Below are positions 24,484-32,490 of a stretch of DNA of 33,921 nucleotides, piece after piece. The DNA comes from JACVRW01 sp035645115. Its GTDB lineage: Bacteria; Actinomycetota; Thermoleophilia; Solirubrobacterales; Thermoleophilaceae. Below the pieces are notes generated by a model, which was not told where the DNA came from, did no database searches, and saw nothing but the letters and a program-made list of their open reading frames with translations. Every line of letters begins with the position of its first letter. Position 1 is the stretch's first letter. The stretch spans positions 1 through 33,921 of the forward strand of contig DASQNF010000061.1 of the NCBI GenBank assembly GCA_035645115.1, given 5' to 3'. The position numbers were made by a program, and so were the translations under genes.

Positions 24484-26058
24484 TCAGCCCACCAGAGCCC
24501 GCTCGAGGATCGCGCCCGCGTCCACGCCCGCCGGCAGCGTCCCGTACACCCGCCCGCCAGCGCCCTCCAAGCGCGCGGCGCAGAACGCGTCCGCCACCGC
24601 GGCCGGGGCGTGGCGCACCAGCAGGCTCGCCTGCAGGGCGAGGGCCAGGTCGCCGACCACGCGGCGAGCCTCGAACTCCGGATCGGCCGGCGCCAGGGCC
24701 GCGAGCCGGTCGAGCTGGGCGTCCAGCAGTCCGTTGCCCCCGCGAGCGAGCTCGCACTCCGCGAGCAGGGCCGGCAGCGCCTCGGGCTCGCGCGCGAGCG
24801 CACGCAGCACGTCGAGCGCGGACACGTTTCCGGAGCCCTCCCAGATCGAGTTGAGCGGCGAGTCGCGCAGCAGCCGCGGCATGCCCGACTCCTCCACGTA
24901 GCCGTTCCCGCCCTGGCACTCGAGCGCCTCGGCGGCGTGGCCCGTGGCGCGCTTGCAGACCCAGTGCTTCATCACCGCTGTGGCGATCCGGCGCAGCGCG
25001 TCGTCGCCCTCGTCGTAGGCGCGCGCCACGCGCAGCGCCACCGCCGTGGCGGCCTCGGACTCGAGCGCGAGATCGGCGAGCACGTTGCGCATCAGCGGCT
25101 GGTCCGCGAGCGGTTTGCCGAAGGCGCTGCGGTGGCGCGCGTGGTGCACGGCCTGTGCGAGCCCCCAGCGCATCCCGGCGGCCGACCCGAGCAGGCAGTC
25201 GAGCCGCGTGTGGTTGACCATCCGGATGATCGTCCGCACGCCGCGCCCCTCCTCGCCCACGAGCCGGCCGCGCACCCGTTCGAACTCCACCTCGCTCGAG
25301 GGCAGCGAGCGCGTGCCGAGCTTGTCCTTCAGGCGCTGGATCCTGAAGCCCGGGTCGCGTCCCTCGATCAGGAAGCAGGAGAGCCCGGCCGCGCTCTGGG
25401 CGAGCGTCAGAAAGACGTGGCAGGGCGGATAGGAGCAGAACCACTTGTGGCCGGTGAGCTCCCAGCTGCCGTCGCCGGCGGGCTCGGCGCGGGTGGTGTT
25501 GGCGCGCACGTCCGAGCCGCCCTGCTTCTCCGTCATCGTCATGCCGGCGAGCGCGCCCTCGTCGTAGGAGGGGCGCGTCAGCCGCGGCTCCCACTCGTCG
25601 GCCAGCTCCGGCTCCTCGCGCAGCGCCGGGATCGCCGAGTAGGTCATCGAGACCGGGCACATCACGCCCGAGTTGACCTGGCTCCAGACCATGAACAGCG
25701 CGGCGCGGACCACGTGGGCGCCAGGCTGCGGGTCCCTCCAGGGCAGGGAGTGGAGCTCGCGCTCGATCGCCTGGCGCAGCATCCAGTGCCAGGACGGGTC
25801 GAGCTCGACCTCGTCCACCCGCCGGCCGAAGCGGTCGTGCGTGCGGAGGATCGGCTCGTTGCGCTCGGCGCGCTCGCAGTGCGCGAGGGCCTCGGCGGAG
25901 CCGGCCAGCTCGCCGGTGTCGCGCAGGCGGTCGAGCCCCCAGCCGCCGCCCTCGCGCTCGAGCGCCTCGCGCAGCGGCAGGTCGGCCTCGAACACGTTGT
26001 AGGGCGGGAGCGGAGGCGCCTGGTTGGCCACGTCGTGCGTGGAGCCGGAGGCGAGCAT
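24484..26058 (-). CDS. aidB: AidB-type acyl-CoA dehydrogenase-like flavoprotein
   Basis: A 524-residue FAD protein very close in layout to E. coli AidB (541 residues), which is induced in the adaptive response to alkylation and binds DNA. Matching blocks are GGGWGLDRLRDTGELAGSAEAL, MTMTEKQGGSD (173-183) followed by NTTRAE, LTGHKWFCS, IQRLKDKLGTRS, TRLDCLLGSAAGMR and NSIWEGSGN, whose Glu is the acyl-CoA dehydrogenase base region. AidB's role is debated: protection of DNA or dehydrogenation of alkylating agents. No ada or alkA is in the window. ATG 26058 has no SD; AAGACT nine bases upstream is one mismatch from TAGACT. Divergent from the hydrolase at 26115 across 56 bases. Confidence 0.9.
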   Translation of the reverse strand: MLASGSTHDVANQAPPLPPYNVFEADLPLREALEREGGGWGLDRLRDTGELAGSAEALAHCERAERNEPILRTHDRFGRRVDEVELDPSWHWMLRQAIERELHSLPWRDPQPGAHVVRAALFMVWSQVNSGVMCPVSMTYSAIPALREEPELADEWEPRLTRPSYDEGALAGMTMTEKQGGSDVRANTTRAEPAGDGSWELTGHKWFCSYPPCHVFLTLAQSAAGLSCFLIEGRDPGFRIQRLKDKLGTRSLPSSEVEFERVRGRLVGEEGRGVRTIIRMVNHTRLDCLLGSAAGMRWGLAQAVHHARHRSAFGKPLADQPLMRNVLADLALESEAATAVALRVARAYDEGDDALRRIATAVMKHWVCKRATGHAAEALECQGGNGYVEESGMPRLLRDSPLNSIWEGSGNVSALDVLRALAREPEALPALLAECELARGGNGLLDAQLDRLAALAPADPEFEARRVVGDLALALQASLLVRHAPAAVADAFCAARLEGAGGRVYGTLPAGVDAGAILERALVG

Positions 26059-26096
26059 CGGCGCCGAAGTCTTGCAGCCGGGGCCGCAACCCTCCC

Positions 26097-26102
26097 TATG
26101 CT
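26097..26102 (+). promoter_or_regulatory. TATGCT -10-like hexamer for the secreted hydrolase gene
   Basis: TATGCT lies 12 bases before ATG 26115, and TTGCAG (26072-26077) lies 19 bases further upstream as a -35 candidate. The leader would be about six bases, too short for an SD, and none is visible. Confidence 0.5.
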
Positions 26103-26114
26103 CCCGGGTTCTCC

Positions 26115-27251
26115 ATGACCGTGCGAACCGCCTCCAGAGCGCTGCTGCTCGCGATCCTCATGGGCCTCGTTGCAGCCGCCCCGGCCGCCGCGGAGCGCAG
26201 AGTCCCGTTCGGGTTCTTCGCCGTCCACTGGAGCCACGAGCTGGCGGCCGCCCCCGCCGAGGTGCAGGACGCGCAGTTCGCGCTGATGGCGCGCTCGGGC
26301 GTGGAGGCGATCCGCACGGACTTCAACTGGGCCTCGAACCAGCAGCTGCCGGGCGATCCGATCGACTTCTCCCGCTTCGACCGCACCGTGGCCGGCGCAG
26401 CCGCGCACGGGATCGAGGTGCTGCCGGTGGTGAACGAGGCGCCGCGCTGGGCGCGCGCCTATCCCTGGCGCGAGAAGTCTCCTCCGCGGGACCCCGGCGA
26501 CTTCGCGGCGATGCTCGGCGAGCTCGTGGAGCGCTACGGCCCGAACGGGAGCTTCTGGGCAGAGCACCCGGAGCTGCCGGAGTGGTCGATCCGCGAGTGG
26601 CAGATCTGGAACGAGCCGCACCTGCGCTCCTACTGGGACGCCCCGGAGAGGGGGCCCTACGGCTACCTGAAGGCCTACGGCACGCTGCTGCGCCGCTCCC
26701 ACCGGGCGATCAAGTCGCGCGACCCGCGCGCGCGCGTGGTGCTGGCCGGCATCACCCAGCGCGCCTGGGAGGAGATCGAGGAGATGTACCGCGTCGGGCG
26801 CATCAAGGGCGCATTCGACGCCGCGGCCCTGCAGATCTTCCCCCAGACGGTGCGTCGCGCCCGGATCGCCACGCAGCTCTTCCGCGCCGCGCTGAACGCG
26901 CGCGGCGACAGGCGCAAGCCGATATACATCACCGAGATCAGCTGGCCCGCGTCGCGGGGGCGCACGCCGAGGGTCAGGTGGCTCGCGCACGAGACCCCGC
27001 GCACGATGGCCGCCAAGCTCGGAGAGGCGTACGCGGTGCTCGCCAGGCGGCGCCGGACGCTCGGCCTGGAGCGGGTCTACTGGTTCACGTGGGCCTCCCA
27101 GTACGGACGGGGCGGCAGCGTTTTCAACTACGCCGGCCTGCAGCAGTACCGCGACGGGAAGTTCACGCCCCAGCCCGCGCTGGAGGCCTTCCGGCGCCGC
27201 GCGATCGAGTTGCAGGGCTGCGAGAAGACCGAGACGGGCGATTGCCTGTGA
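26115..27251 (+). CDS. Secreted clan-A glycoside hydrolase (GH39/GH5-like)
   Basis: A 378-residue exported TIM-barrel hydrolase. A Sec signal peptide (ALLLAILMGLVAAAPAAAE, cleavage near residue 26) is followed by VPFGFFAVHW and a barrel with the clan-A glutamates: acid/base E167 in EWQIWNEPHL and nucleophile E274 in IYITEISWPAS. The late FTWASQYG strand fits the same clan. The C-terminus CEKTETGDC could close a small disulfide loop. The substrate is unknown; such proteins in this kind of organism may remodel their own exopolysaccharide. It is followed after 26 bases by the PhoD-like gene, so the two form a secreted pair. The start is fixed by the signal peptide. Confidence 0.82.
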   Translation: MTVRTASRALLLAILMGLVAAAPAAAERRVPFGFFAVHWSHELAAAPAEVQDAQFALMARSGVEAIRTDFNWASNQQLPGDPIDFSRFDRTVAGAAAHGIEVLPVVNEAPRWARAYPWREKSPPRDPGDFAAMLGELVERYGPNGSFWAEHPELPEWSIREWQIWNEPHLRSYWDAPERGPYGYLKAYGTLLRRSHRAIKSRDPRARVVLAGITQRAWEEIEEMYRVGRIKGAFDAAALQIFPQTVRRARIATQLFRAALNARGDRRKPIYITEISWPASRGRTPRVRWLAHETPRTMAAKLGEAYAVLARRRRTLGLERVYWFTWASQYGRGGSVFNYAGLQQYRDGKFTPQPALEAFRRRAIELQGCEKTETGDCL

Positions 27252-27277
27252 CCTCTCACCGCTGTAGAAAGGACCGC

Positions 27278-28867
27278 ATGACCCGCACCTTCGGCCGCTC
27301 CCTCGTGGCGGCGGCAGCCGCAGCCCTGCTGATCGCCCCGTCCGCCTTCGCCGCCAAGGGGTTCTCGTACGGAGTCACCGCCGGGGAGGTGTCGAGCTCG
27401 AGCGCGATCCTCTGGGGGCACGCCAACAGGGGCGGCCGCTATTCGCTCGAGGTGGCGCGCGACCGGCGCTTCCGGAGCGCGGTGGCCGAAGTGCGCGTGC
27501 GCGCCACGCGCGGCAACGACTTCACGGTTCAGCGCCGGGTCGGCCGGCTCGCCCCCGGCAGGCGCTACTGGTACCGCTTCACCGGCACGCGAGGCAGGAA
27601 GAGCGACACCGGCACGTTCGTGACCGCGCCCAGGCGCGGCCGGAACGCGAAGCTCGAGTTCGCCTTCACCGGTGACACAGACTTCACCCCGGAGCCCGGC
27701 AAGACCACTCCCTACTGGAACAGCGGCGGGGTCTTCGCGAGGATGCGGGCCGAGCGCAACCACTTCAACGTCCACCTCGGGGACACGATCTACTCGGACA
27801 GCGAGGTGCCGGGCGCCCTGCACCCGATCGCACTGACCGTCCCGGCCAAGTGGACGAAGTACAAGGTCAACCTCGCCAACCGCCACCTGCGGGCGGTGCG
27901 GCGCTCAGCCGGCTTCTTCTCGCACTGGGACGACCACGAGTTCGTGAACGACTTCTCGCCGAACGAGAGCACCTTCTCGAACGACGTGAACATCGACGGC
28001 CGCACTCTCTACCGGCGCGGCGTGCGGGCGTTCAGGGACTACGCACCGGTGCGCTGGAGCTCGCGCAACGGCATCTACCGGACGCTGCGCTGGGGCCGCA
28101 ACGCCGAGCTGTTCTTCCTCGACCAGCGCTCGTTCCGGAGCGCCAAGGCCGACGAGGGAGGCGTGTGCGACAACCCGCAGACGGGCGAGCCCGACCTCGC
28201 CCCGACCGGGCCGCAGTCGAGCCGCGCGCTGTTCGCGGTGCTCGTGCCGTCGCTGGCGGCGCCGGTCTCGCAGGCGTGCCTCGATGCGATCCGCAGCCCG
28301 GACCGGACCTACCTCGGCAAGCGCCAGCTCACGCGTTTCCTGCGCGCCGTCAGGCGCTCGAGCGCCCGCTTCAAGATCGTCATGAACGAGCTGCCGATCC
28401 AGCAGTACTACTCGTTGCCCTACGACCGTTGGGAGGGCTACGAGGCCGAGCGCCAGAAGGTGCTGCGCAGCTTGCGGAGCGTCAAGAACGTGATCTTCCT
28501 GACCACGGACGTGCACGCGACGCTCGTGAACGACGCCCGGCTCCAGACGCTCGAGCCTGGCGGCCCGAAGAACACCGGCATCCTCGACGTCACCGTGGGA
28601 CCGGCGGCGACGGCGAACTTCAGCCTCGAGATCGACGGCGCCACCGGCCGGCCGGGGTCGGGGCCGCTCGTGGACCAGGTCTTCCACGAGGCTTCGCCGC
28701 AGAACGGGGGGGTGGGAATGCAGTGCTCGGTCATCGACCGGTTCAGCTACGGACAGGTGTCCGTGAGCGCCACCCAGCTCGTGGTCACTCCCAAGGGCAT
28801 CGGCGGCGAGCAGCTGCGCAACGGCAGCAAGCCGTGTGGCCCGTTTGTCCTGAACTACGAGCGTTAA
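27278..28867 (+). CDS. Secreted PhoD-like alkaline phosphatase/phosphodiesterase
   Basis: A 529-residue exported metallophosphatase. The signal peptide (LVAAAAAALLIAPSAFAA, residues 9-26) is followed by a fibronectin-like PhoD N-domain (YGVTAGEVSSSSAILWGHA). Metal-binding blocks follow: D133 and D135 in FTGDTDF, HLGDTIYSD (167-173), WDDHEFVNDF (217-226) and the late TTDVHATLVN. PhoD enzymes usually need Ca and Fe and cleave phosphodiesters or phosphomonoesters; they normally carry a twin-arginine signal, but here R3 and R7 are separated, so Sec export may apply. The frame is open upstream, but ATG 27278 has AGAAAGGA just ahead and the signal peptide. It converges on GT4 with a hairpin after the stop. 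Confidence 0.88.
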   Translation: MTRTFGRSLVAAAAAALLIAPSAFAAKGFSYGVTAGEVSSSSAILWGHANRGGRYSLEVARDRRFRSAVAEVRVRATRGNDFTVQRRVGRLAPGRRYWYRFTGTRGRKSDTGTFVTAPRRGRNAKLEFAFTGDTDFTPEPGKTTPYWNSGGVFARMRAERNHFNVHLGDTIYSDSEVPGALHPIALTVPAKWTKYKVNLANRHLRAVRRSAGFFSHWDDHEFVNDFSPNESTFSNDVNIDGRTLYRRGVRAFRDYAPVRWSSRNGIYRTLRWGRNAELFFLDQRSFRSAKADEGGVCDNPQTGEPDLAPTGPQSSRALFAVLVPSLAAPVSQACLDAIRSPDRTYLGKRQLTRFLRAVRRSSARFKIVMNELPIQQYYSLPYDRWEGYEAERQKVLRSLRSVKNVIFLTTDVHATLVNDARLQTLEPGGPKNTGILDVTVGPAATANFSLEIDGATGRPGSGPLVDQVFHEASPQNGGVGMQCSVIDRFSYGQVSVSATQLVVTPKGIGGEQLRNGSKPCGPFVLNYER

Positions 28868-28870
28868 GGG

Positions 28871-28899
28871 GCTCGCCGCGCCCTCAAGGCGCGGCGAGC
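28871..28899. terminator. Perfect bidirectional hairpin between PhoD-like and GT4 genes
   Basis: GCTCGCCGCGCC (28871-28882) pairs perfectly over 12 bases with GGCGCGGCGAGC (28888-28899) around loop CTCAA. The TAA of the PhoD-like gene lies four bases upstream, and the TGA of the minus-strand GT4 gene lies in the loop (28884-28886). It has the form of a GC-rich, T-less actinobacterial terminator shared by both strands. Confidence 0.75.
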
Positions 28900-29906
28900 A
28901 GGGTGGCGATCGCGGCGTCGGTGAGCTCGGCGCTGCGCTCCCAGCTGAAGCCGGCCGCCCGCTCGCGGCCGGCCGCGGCGAGCCGCTCGCGCTCGGGCCC
29001 GGCGGCGCGCAGCAGGGCCGCGGCGAAGGCGTCCGGGTCGTCCGGGTCGGCCAACAGCGCGGCGCCGCCGCAGACCTCGGGCAGCGCGGCGCGGTCCGCC
29101 GCCACCACCGGCGTCCCGCTCGCCATCGCCTCGAGCACGGGCAGCCCGAAGCCCTCGTACACGGACGGCAGCGCGAACGCGAGGGCGCCCGCGTAGAGCC
29201 CCGGCAGCAGCTCCTCCGGCACATATCCGAGCGCGCGCCCGGCGGGCCGGTCCTCCGCGTGCATGTAGCCGCGCCCGGAGCCGGCCGTGACGAGCTCGAT
29301 GCCCTGCTCCGCGAGCGCCTGCTCGGCGGCGCCGAGCATACTCAGGTTCTTGCGCGCTATCCGAGTGGCGAGAGCCAGCACGTAGGGGCGCCCGAGGCCG
29401 AGCGCGGCTCGCGCGGCGGCGGGGTCGGCTCCCGGGGAGAAGCGCTCGGACACGCCGTTCGGCACCACCGCGATCTTGCCGGCGGGCACGTTCAGGCGCT
29501 CGGCTATCTCCCCTCGGGAGAACTCCGACACCGTGATCACGAGCCGCGCGCGGGCGGCGATTCGCGGCAGCGCCAGGCCCTGCCAGCGCACGTAGGCCCG
29601 GCCGTACCAGTGCGGGTGCGCGAGCGCCGCCACGTCGTGGATCACCACCACGTTCCTGCGCGAGCCGAGCGGCGCCAGGTTGGCGGGGCAGTAGATCAGC
29701 TGCGCGCGCCGGGCGACCAGCGGAAGCGCGAGCTGCTCCCAGGCGTGCCCGGCGCGGTGGGCAAGCCGCGGGCGCGGGCGCACGACCAGGTAGCGCTCCG
29801 GCCGGAGCGCCGGCAGGCGCGCGGCCATCTCGCGCGCGTGGCGCTCCACACCGCCGATCTCACGGCGGATCGCGGCGCGGGCATCGATGACCACCGAGGC
29901 GCTCAC
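28884..29906 (-). CDS. GT4-family glycosyltransferase
   Basis: A 340-residue GT-B retaining glycosyltransferase, probably membrane-associated at the cytoplasmic face. The N-terminus IDARAAIRREIGGVERHAREMAARL is the acceptor-side glycine loop. The C-terminal donor domain carries VVPNGVSERFSPG and the E(x7)E motif YEGFGLPVLEAMASGTPVVAA. The frame is open far upstream, but GTG 29906 overlaps the stop of the next glycosyltransferase (29903) as GTGA, which fixes the start and shows coupling. Similar 'IDARAAxxxxxGIGRY' proteins are mannosyl/rhamnosyltransferases; the sugar here cannot be told. Confidence 0.92.
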   Translation of the reverse strand: MSASVVIDARAAIRREIGGVERHAREMAARLPALRPERYLVVRPRPRLAHRAGHAWEQLALPLVARRAQLIYCPANLAPLGSRRNVVVIHDVAALAHPHWYGRAYVRWQGLALPRIAARARLVITVSEFSRGEIAERLNVPAGKIAVVPNGVSERFSPGADPAAARAALGLGRPYVLALATRIARKNLSMLGAAEQALAEQGIELVTAGSGRGYMHAEDRPAGRALGYVPEELLPGLYAGALAFALPSVYEGFGLPVLEAMASGTPVVAADRAALPEVCGGAALLADPDDPDAFAAALLRAAGPERERLAAAGRERAAGFSWERSAELTDAAIATLLAAP

Positions 29907-31030
29907 GCCGAGGCCAGCGCGCGCCGCCAGCGGCGCCGGGCGTGCTCGCGGTCGAAATGGGCCTCCGCGCGGGCGCGGGCGGCGGCCGCGAGCTCCGGAC
30001 GGCGACCGGGGGAGAGCACCTCCCGGAGCGCTGCGGCGGCCGCGTGCGCATCCCCGGGCGGGTACAGGCGCCCGCCGGCGCCGACGATCTCGAGCGGTCC
30101 CCCGGCGGCCGGGGCCACCACCGGCACGCCGCATGCGAGCGCCTCCACGAGCGCGAGCCCGAACGGCTCGCGCTCGGCGCAGTGGAGCAGGGCGCCGGCC
30201 TCGCGGAGCGCGGGCAGCGGATCCGCGAGCCGCCCGCACAGGTCGACCCGCCCGCGCAGGTCCGGCAGCTGCGCGCGCCGCTCGAGCCGGCTCAGCAGCG
30301 CCTGCCCGGACCGGCCCAGCGGCTCGCCCGCGACCACCAGCCGCAGGTCGGGCACGAGCGCGGCGACCTCGAGCGCGAGATCGGGCCGCTTCCAGGGCTC
30401 GATCGCGCCGAGCACCAGCACGGGCGCGGGGGCGCGTTCGTGCCCCGCGCCGGCTGCGGCCCCGCTCGCCCCGGCCACCTCGGGCGCGGGCGCGAAGCGC
30501 TCGAGGTCCACGCCCGGGTGGACCACCTGCGTGCGGAGCCGCCGGCCGCCGGACGCGAGGTCGCGCTCGATCGCGGCCGAGAGGCATATCGTGAGGTCGG
30601 CGCTCGTGGCCGCCGCCCGCACCAACGCACCCAGCGCCGGTCCGGGCAGGAAATCGTTGTGCTGGAAGACGAGCCGCGGCCGCGGTCCGAGCCCGGCGAG
30701 CGCCGGCACGCAGGCGAGCAGCGCGCGCATGCTCCAGGCCACCACGAGCTCCGGTCGCCGCTCGCGCAGCACCCGCCGCAGCTCGAGCGCGAGGTCGAGG
30801 ACACGTGCGGACGCCGCGAGCCGGTCGCGCGGGCTGGCGCGCAACTCGAGCGAGCGCGGACGCATGGCGAGCACTGCGACGCCCGCCCGGCCCGCGGCGT
30901 CGGCGAGCGGCCCGGGCGGACACGCCAGCAGCGGCATGGGCTCGAGCGCCGTTGCGCAGTCGAGCAGGATCCGCTCGGCACCGCCGAGCGTGGAGGAGTA
31001 GCTCACGAACAGCGCGGAGCGATCCGGCAA
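29903..31030 (-). CDS. GT4-family glycosyltransferase
   Basis: About 375 residues, GT-B fold. The first strand and acceptor loop read ALFVSYSSTLGGAERILLD, the donor-domain entry is VVHPGVDLERFAP, and the E(x7)E motif is REPFGLALVEALACGVPVVAPAAGG. I prefer TTG 31030: TAGCGT lies seven bases upstream and the first strand follows. ATG 31060 in the same frame would overlap the divergent gene start at 31059 and is the alternative. It is the upstream partner in a two-gene glycosyltransferase operon with the 28884-29906 gene (GTGA overlap). The donor and acceptor are unknown. Confidence 0.9.
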   Translation of the reverse strand: MPDRSALFVSYSSTLGGAERILLDCATALEPMPLLACPPGPLADAAGRAGVAVLAMRPRSLELRASPRDRLAASARVLDLALELRRVLRERRPELVVAWSMRALLACVPALAGLGPRPRLVFQHNDFLPGPALGALVRAAATSADLTICLSAAIERDLASGGRRLRTQVVHPGVDLERFAPAPEVAGASGAAAGAGHERAPAPVLVLGAIEPWKRPDLALEVAALVPDLRLVVAGEPLGRSGQALLSRLERRAQLPDLRGRVDLCGRLADPLPALREAGALLHCAEREPFGLALVEALACGVPVVAPAAGGPLEIVGAGGRLYPPGDAHAAAAALREVLSPGRRPELAAAARARAEAHFDREHARRRWRRALASA

Positions 31031-31037
31031 GTGGGCG

Positions 31038-31047
31038 ACGCTACCAT
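31038..31047. promoter_or_regulatory. Overlapping back-to-back -10-like hexamers
   Basis: Within ten bases, TAGCGT on the minus strand (31043-31038) is seven bases from TTG 31030, and TACCAT on the plus strand (31042-31047) is 11 bases from ATG 31059. If both work, polymerase can occupy only one direction at a time. Confidence 0.45.
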
Positions 31048-31058
31048 CGCGCCGCCGC

Positions 31059-31943
31059 ATGGAGCTGACCGTGGCCATCTGCACGCGGGATCGCCCGGAG
31101 CGGCTGCGGGAGAGCGTGGGCGCGCTCGAGAGCCAGTCCACCGGCGACTTCGAGCTGATCGTGGTCGACCAGAGCAGCGCGCCGGACGCGTGGGTGGCCG
31201 AGCTCGAGCGCGAGCGGCCGCGGACCACTGTCATCCGCGACGCCGGCGCCGGCCTCTCCCGCGCGCGCAACCTTGCCCTGGGCGCCGCGAGCGGCGACTG
31301 GGTGGCGTTCGTGGACGACGACTGCGTGGCCGCGCCCGACATGGCCGAGTCGCTCATGGCCGAGATCGCGGCCCACCCGGAGGCGGATTGGATCGCCGGC
31401 GACGTCTCGGCCGGCGCCACGCCGGGCGGGGACTACCTGCCGGTCACGGTGTTCCCGGTCGAGCGCGCGCACCGGCGCTCGGGCCGCTGGACGATCCCGG
31501 GCCGGATCGGCTTCGGCGTCTTCTTCTGCGTCCGGCGCTCGACCGCCGAGTGGCTCGGTGGCTGGGACGAGCGCCTTGGCCCGGGCGTGCCCGATCTCCC
31601 CGCCGCGGACGACATGGACTTCAACCACCGCCTGCTGCGCTCAGGCGCTGTGGCCTGGCTCACTCCACGGGTGCGCCTGCGCCACGACCAGTGGCGCTCG
31701 AGTGCCGACCTCGCGCCGCTGCAGCGCGGCTACGTGCGTGCATGGGCCGGGTTCTCGATGAAGCACCTGAAGGGCGGCGAGCCGGCCGCCGGGCTCTGGC
31801 TCTGGTCTTGGGGCGCGCTCGACGTGGTCCACATGGCCGCGAGCGCCGTGCGCCACCGCTCGCGGCTGCGCCTGCGGCTGGCCCTTGCGAAGCTGCGCGG
31901 TCTGGTCGAGGGGACGGTGGTCGGGGCGAGGCGGCGCTGGTAG
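31059..31943 (+). CDS. GT2-family glycosyltransferase
   Basis: A 294-residue GT-A inverting glycosyltransferase. MELTVAICTRDRPERL is the standard first strand, FELIVVDQSS the second, RNLALGAASGDWVAFVDDDC carries the metal-binding DxD (86-88), and a late DMDFNHRLLRSG supplies the base region (ED/DD type). The C-terminal section (KHLKGGEPAAGLWLWSWGALDVVHMAASAVRHR) has one amphipathic or weakly hydrophobic helix, consistent with membrane association. ATG 31059 begins exactly at the first strand. It is divergent from the GT4 pair, so this gene and its neighbours are probably one functional set for a surface glycan. Confidence 0.92.
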   Translation: MELTVAICTRDRPERLRESVGALESQSTGDFELIVVDQSSAPDAWVAELERERPRTTVIRDAGAGLSRARNLALGAASGDWVAFVDDDCVAAPDMAESLMAEIAAHPEADWIAGDVSAGATPGGDYLPVTVFPVERAHRRSGRWTIPGRIGFGVFFCVRRSTAEWLGGWDERLGPGVPDLPAADDMDFNHRLLRSGAVAWLTPRVRLRHDQWRSSADLAPLQRGYVRAWAGFSMKHLKGGEPAAGLWLWSWGALDVVHMAASAVRHRSRLRLRLALAKLRGLVEGTVVGARRRW

Positions 31944-31965
31944 TGGGCGGTCGCGGCGCGGAGTC

Positions 31966-32057
31966 GCGCAGCGCAATCCACCGGCAGCGAGCAGTGGATC
32001 GCTGCGCGGCTCAGCCGCCGGCGGCGAGCGACGCAGCGCTGCGCGGCTCAGAGCCGC
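31966..32057. terminator. Structured convergent region after the GT2 gene
   Basis: The arms 31966-31981 and 31994-32007 pair over 14 bases with a two-base bulge and a 12-base loop. Next come the 12-base palindrome CGCAGCGCTGCG (32032-32043), and GCGGCTC/GAGCCGC (32043-32057) centred on the stop of the LPXTG gene. GCTGCGCGGCTCAG occurs twice (32001, 32038). The region separates converging genes and is probably a two-way terminator. Confidence 0.5.
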
Positions 32058-32419
32058 ATGCGAAGCGCCAGCCCGGCGGCGCCGAGCAGCGCACCTGCGC
32101 CGGCGAGCAGCAGCGCCGGCAAACCGGTGCGGGGAAGCTGCGCGCCGGCGGTCTCCCCTGCGGCTGCGACTTCGGTGTCCGCGCTCGCCAGCGGCTCGCC
32201 GGTCGGGGCGGCCGCCTCGGGTGTCCCCGCCGTGGCGCCGCTGTCACCGCCGGCGCCGCTGTTCCCGCCGCCGCCGCCACCCTGGTCGCGGTCGTCCTTC
32301 CCGTCGTCCACCTCTCCGAACGGGTCGGCGTACTGCTCGTCGCCGGCGCTCTGGGCGAGAGCCCCCGCGGGGCACAGCAGCAGGGCGAGCACGGCCATGC
32401 AGGCGAGCAGGGGGCGCAT
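32048..32419 (-). CDS. Small LPXTG cell-wall-anchored protein
   Basis: A 123-residue surface protein candidate. A Sec signal peptide (MRPLLACMAVLALLLCPAGALA, cleavage after residue 22) is followed by an acidic then Gly/Ser/Ala/Thr-rich low-complexity segment (about 27-93). The C-terminal sorting signal is complete: LPRTG at 95-99, hydrophobic helix 100-119, and RMRL tail. It should be attached by a class A/E-type sortase; none is in the window. The mature part is only about 75 residues and has no fold I recognise, so it may be a stalk or spacer. ATG 32419 has TACCCT nine bases upstream and no SD. It sits between two glycosyltransferase genes. Confidence 0.8.
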   Translation of the reverse strand: MRPLLACMAVLALLLCPAGALAQSAGDEQYADPFGEVDDGKDDRDQGGGGGGNSGAGGDSGATAGTPEAAAPTGEPLASADTEVAAAGETAGAQLPRTGLPALLLAGAGALLGAAGLALRMRL

Positions 32420-32428
32420 CCGGCGGAC

Positions 32429-32434
32429 AGGGTA
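32429..32434 (-). promoter_or_regulatory. TACCCT -10-like hexamer for the LPXTG gene
   Basis: TACCCT on the minus strand lies nine bases before ATG 32419, the same hexamer and spacing as for the nucleotide-sugar dehydrogenase at 9191. Confidence 0.5.
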
Positions 32435-32477
32435 GCGGCGCGCCCGCCGGGGGGCGTCGATCGGCCGCTCGCGCCCA

Positions 32478-32483
32478 TAGACT
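32478..32483 (+). promoter_or_regulatory. TAGACT -10-like hexamer for the GT4 gene
   Basis: TAGACT lies seven bases before GTG 32491 within the block CCATAGACTGGCGC (32475-32488), which is identical to the one before the DUF354 gene. No SD is visible, so a leaderless mRNA is expected. Confidence 0.6.
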
Positions 32484-32490
32484 GGCGCCC

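Noticed and set aside
24367..26118. 583-codon frame opposite aidB
   Set aside because: The minus strand matches AidB throughout; the plus-strand translation is low-complexity.
31885..32490. Upstream extension of the last GT4 gene
   Set aside because: The translated segment is Arg-rich and lies over the GT2 end, the terminator region and the LPXTG gene; GTG 32491 gives the normal N-terminus.
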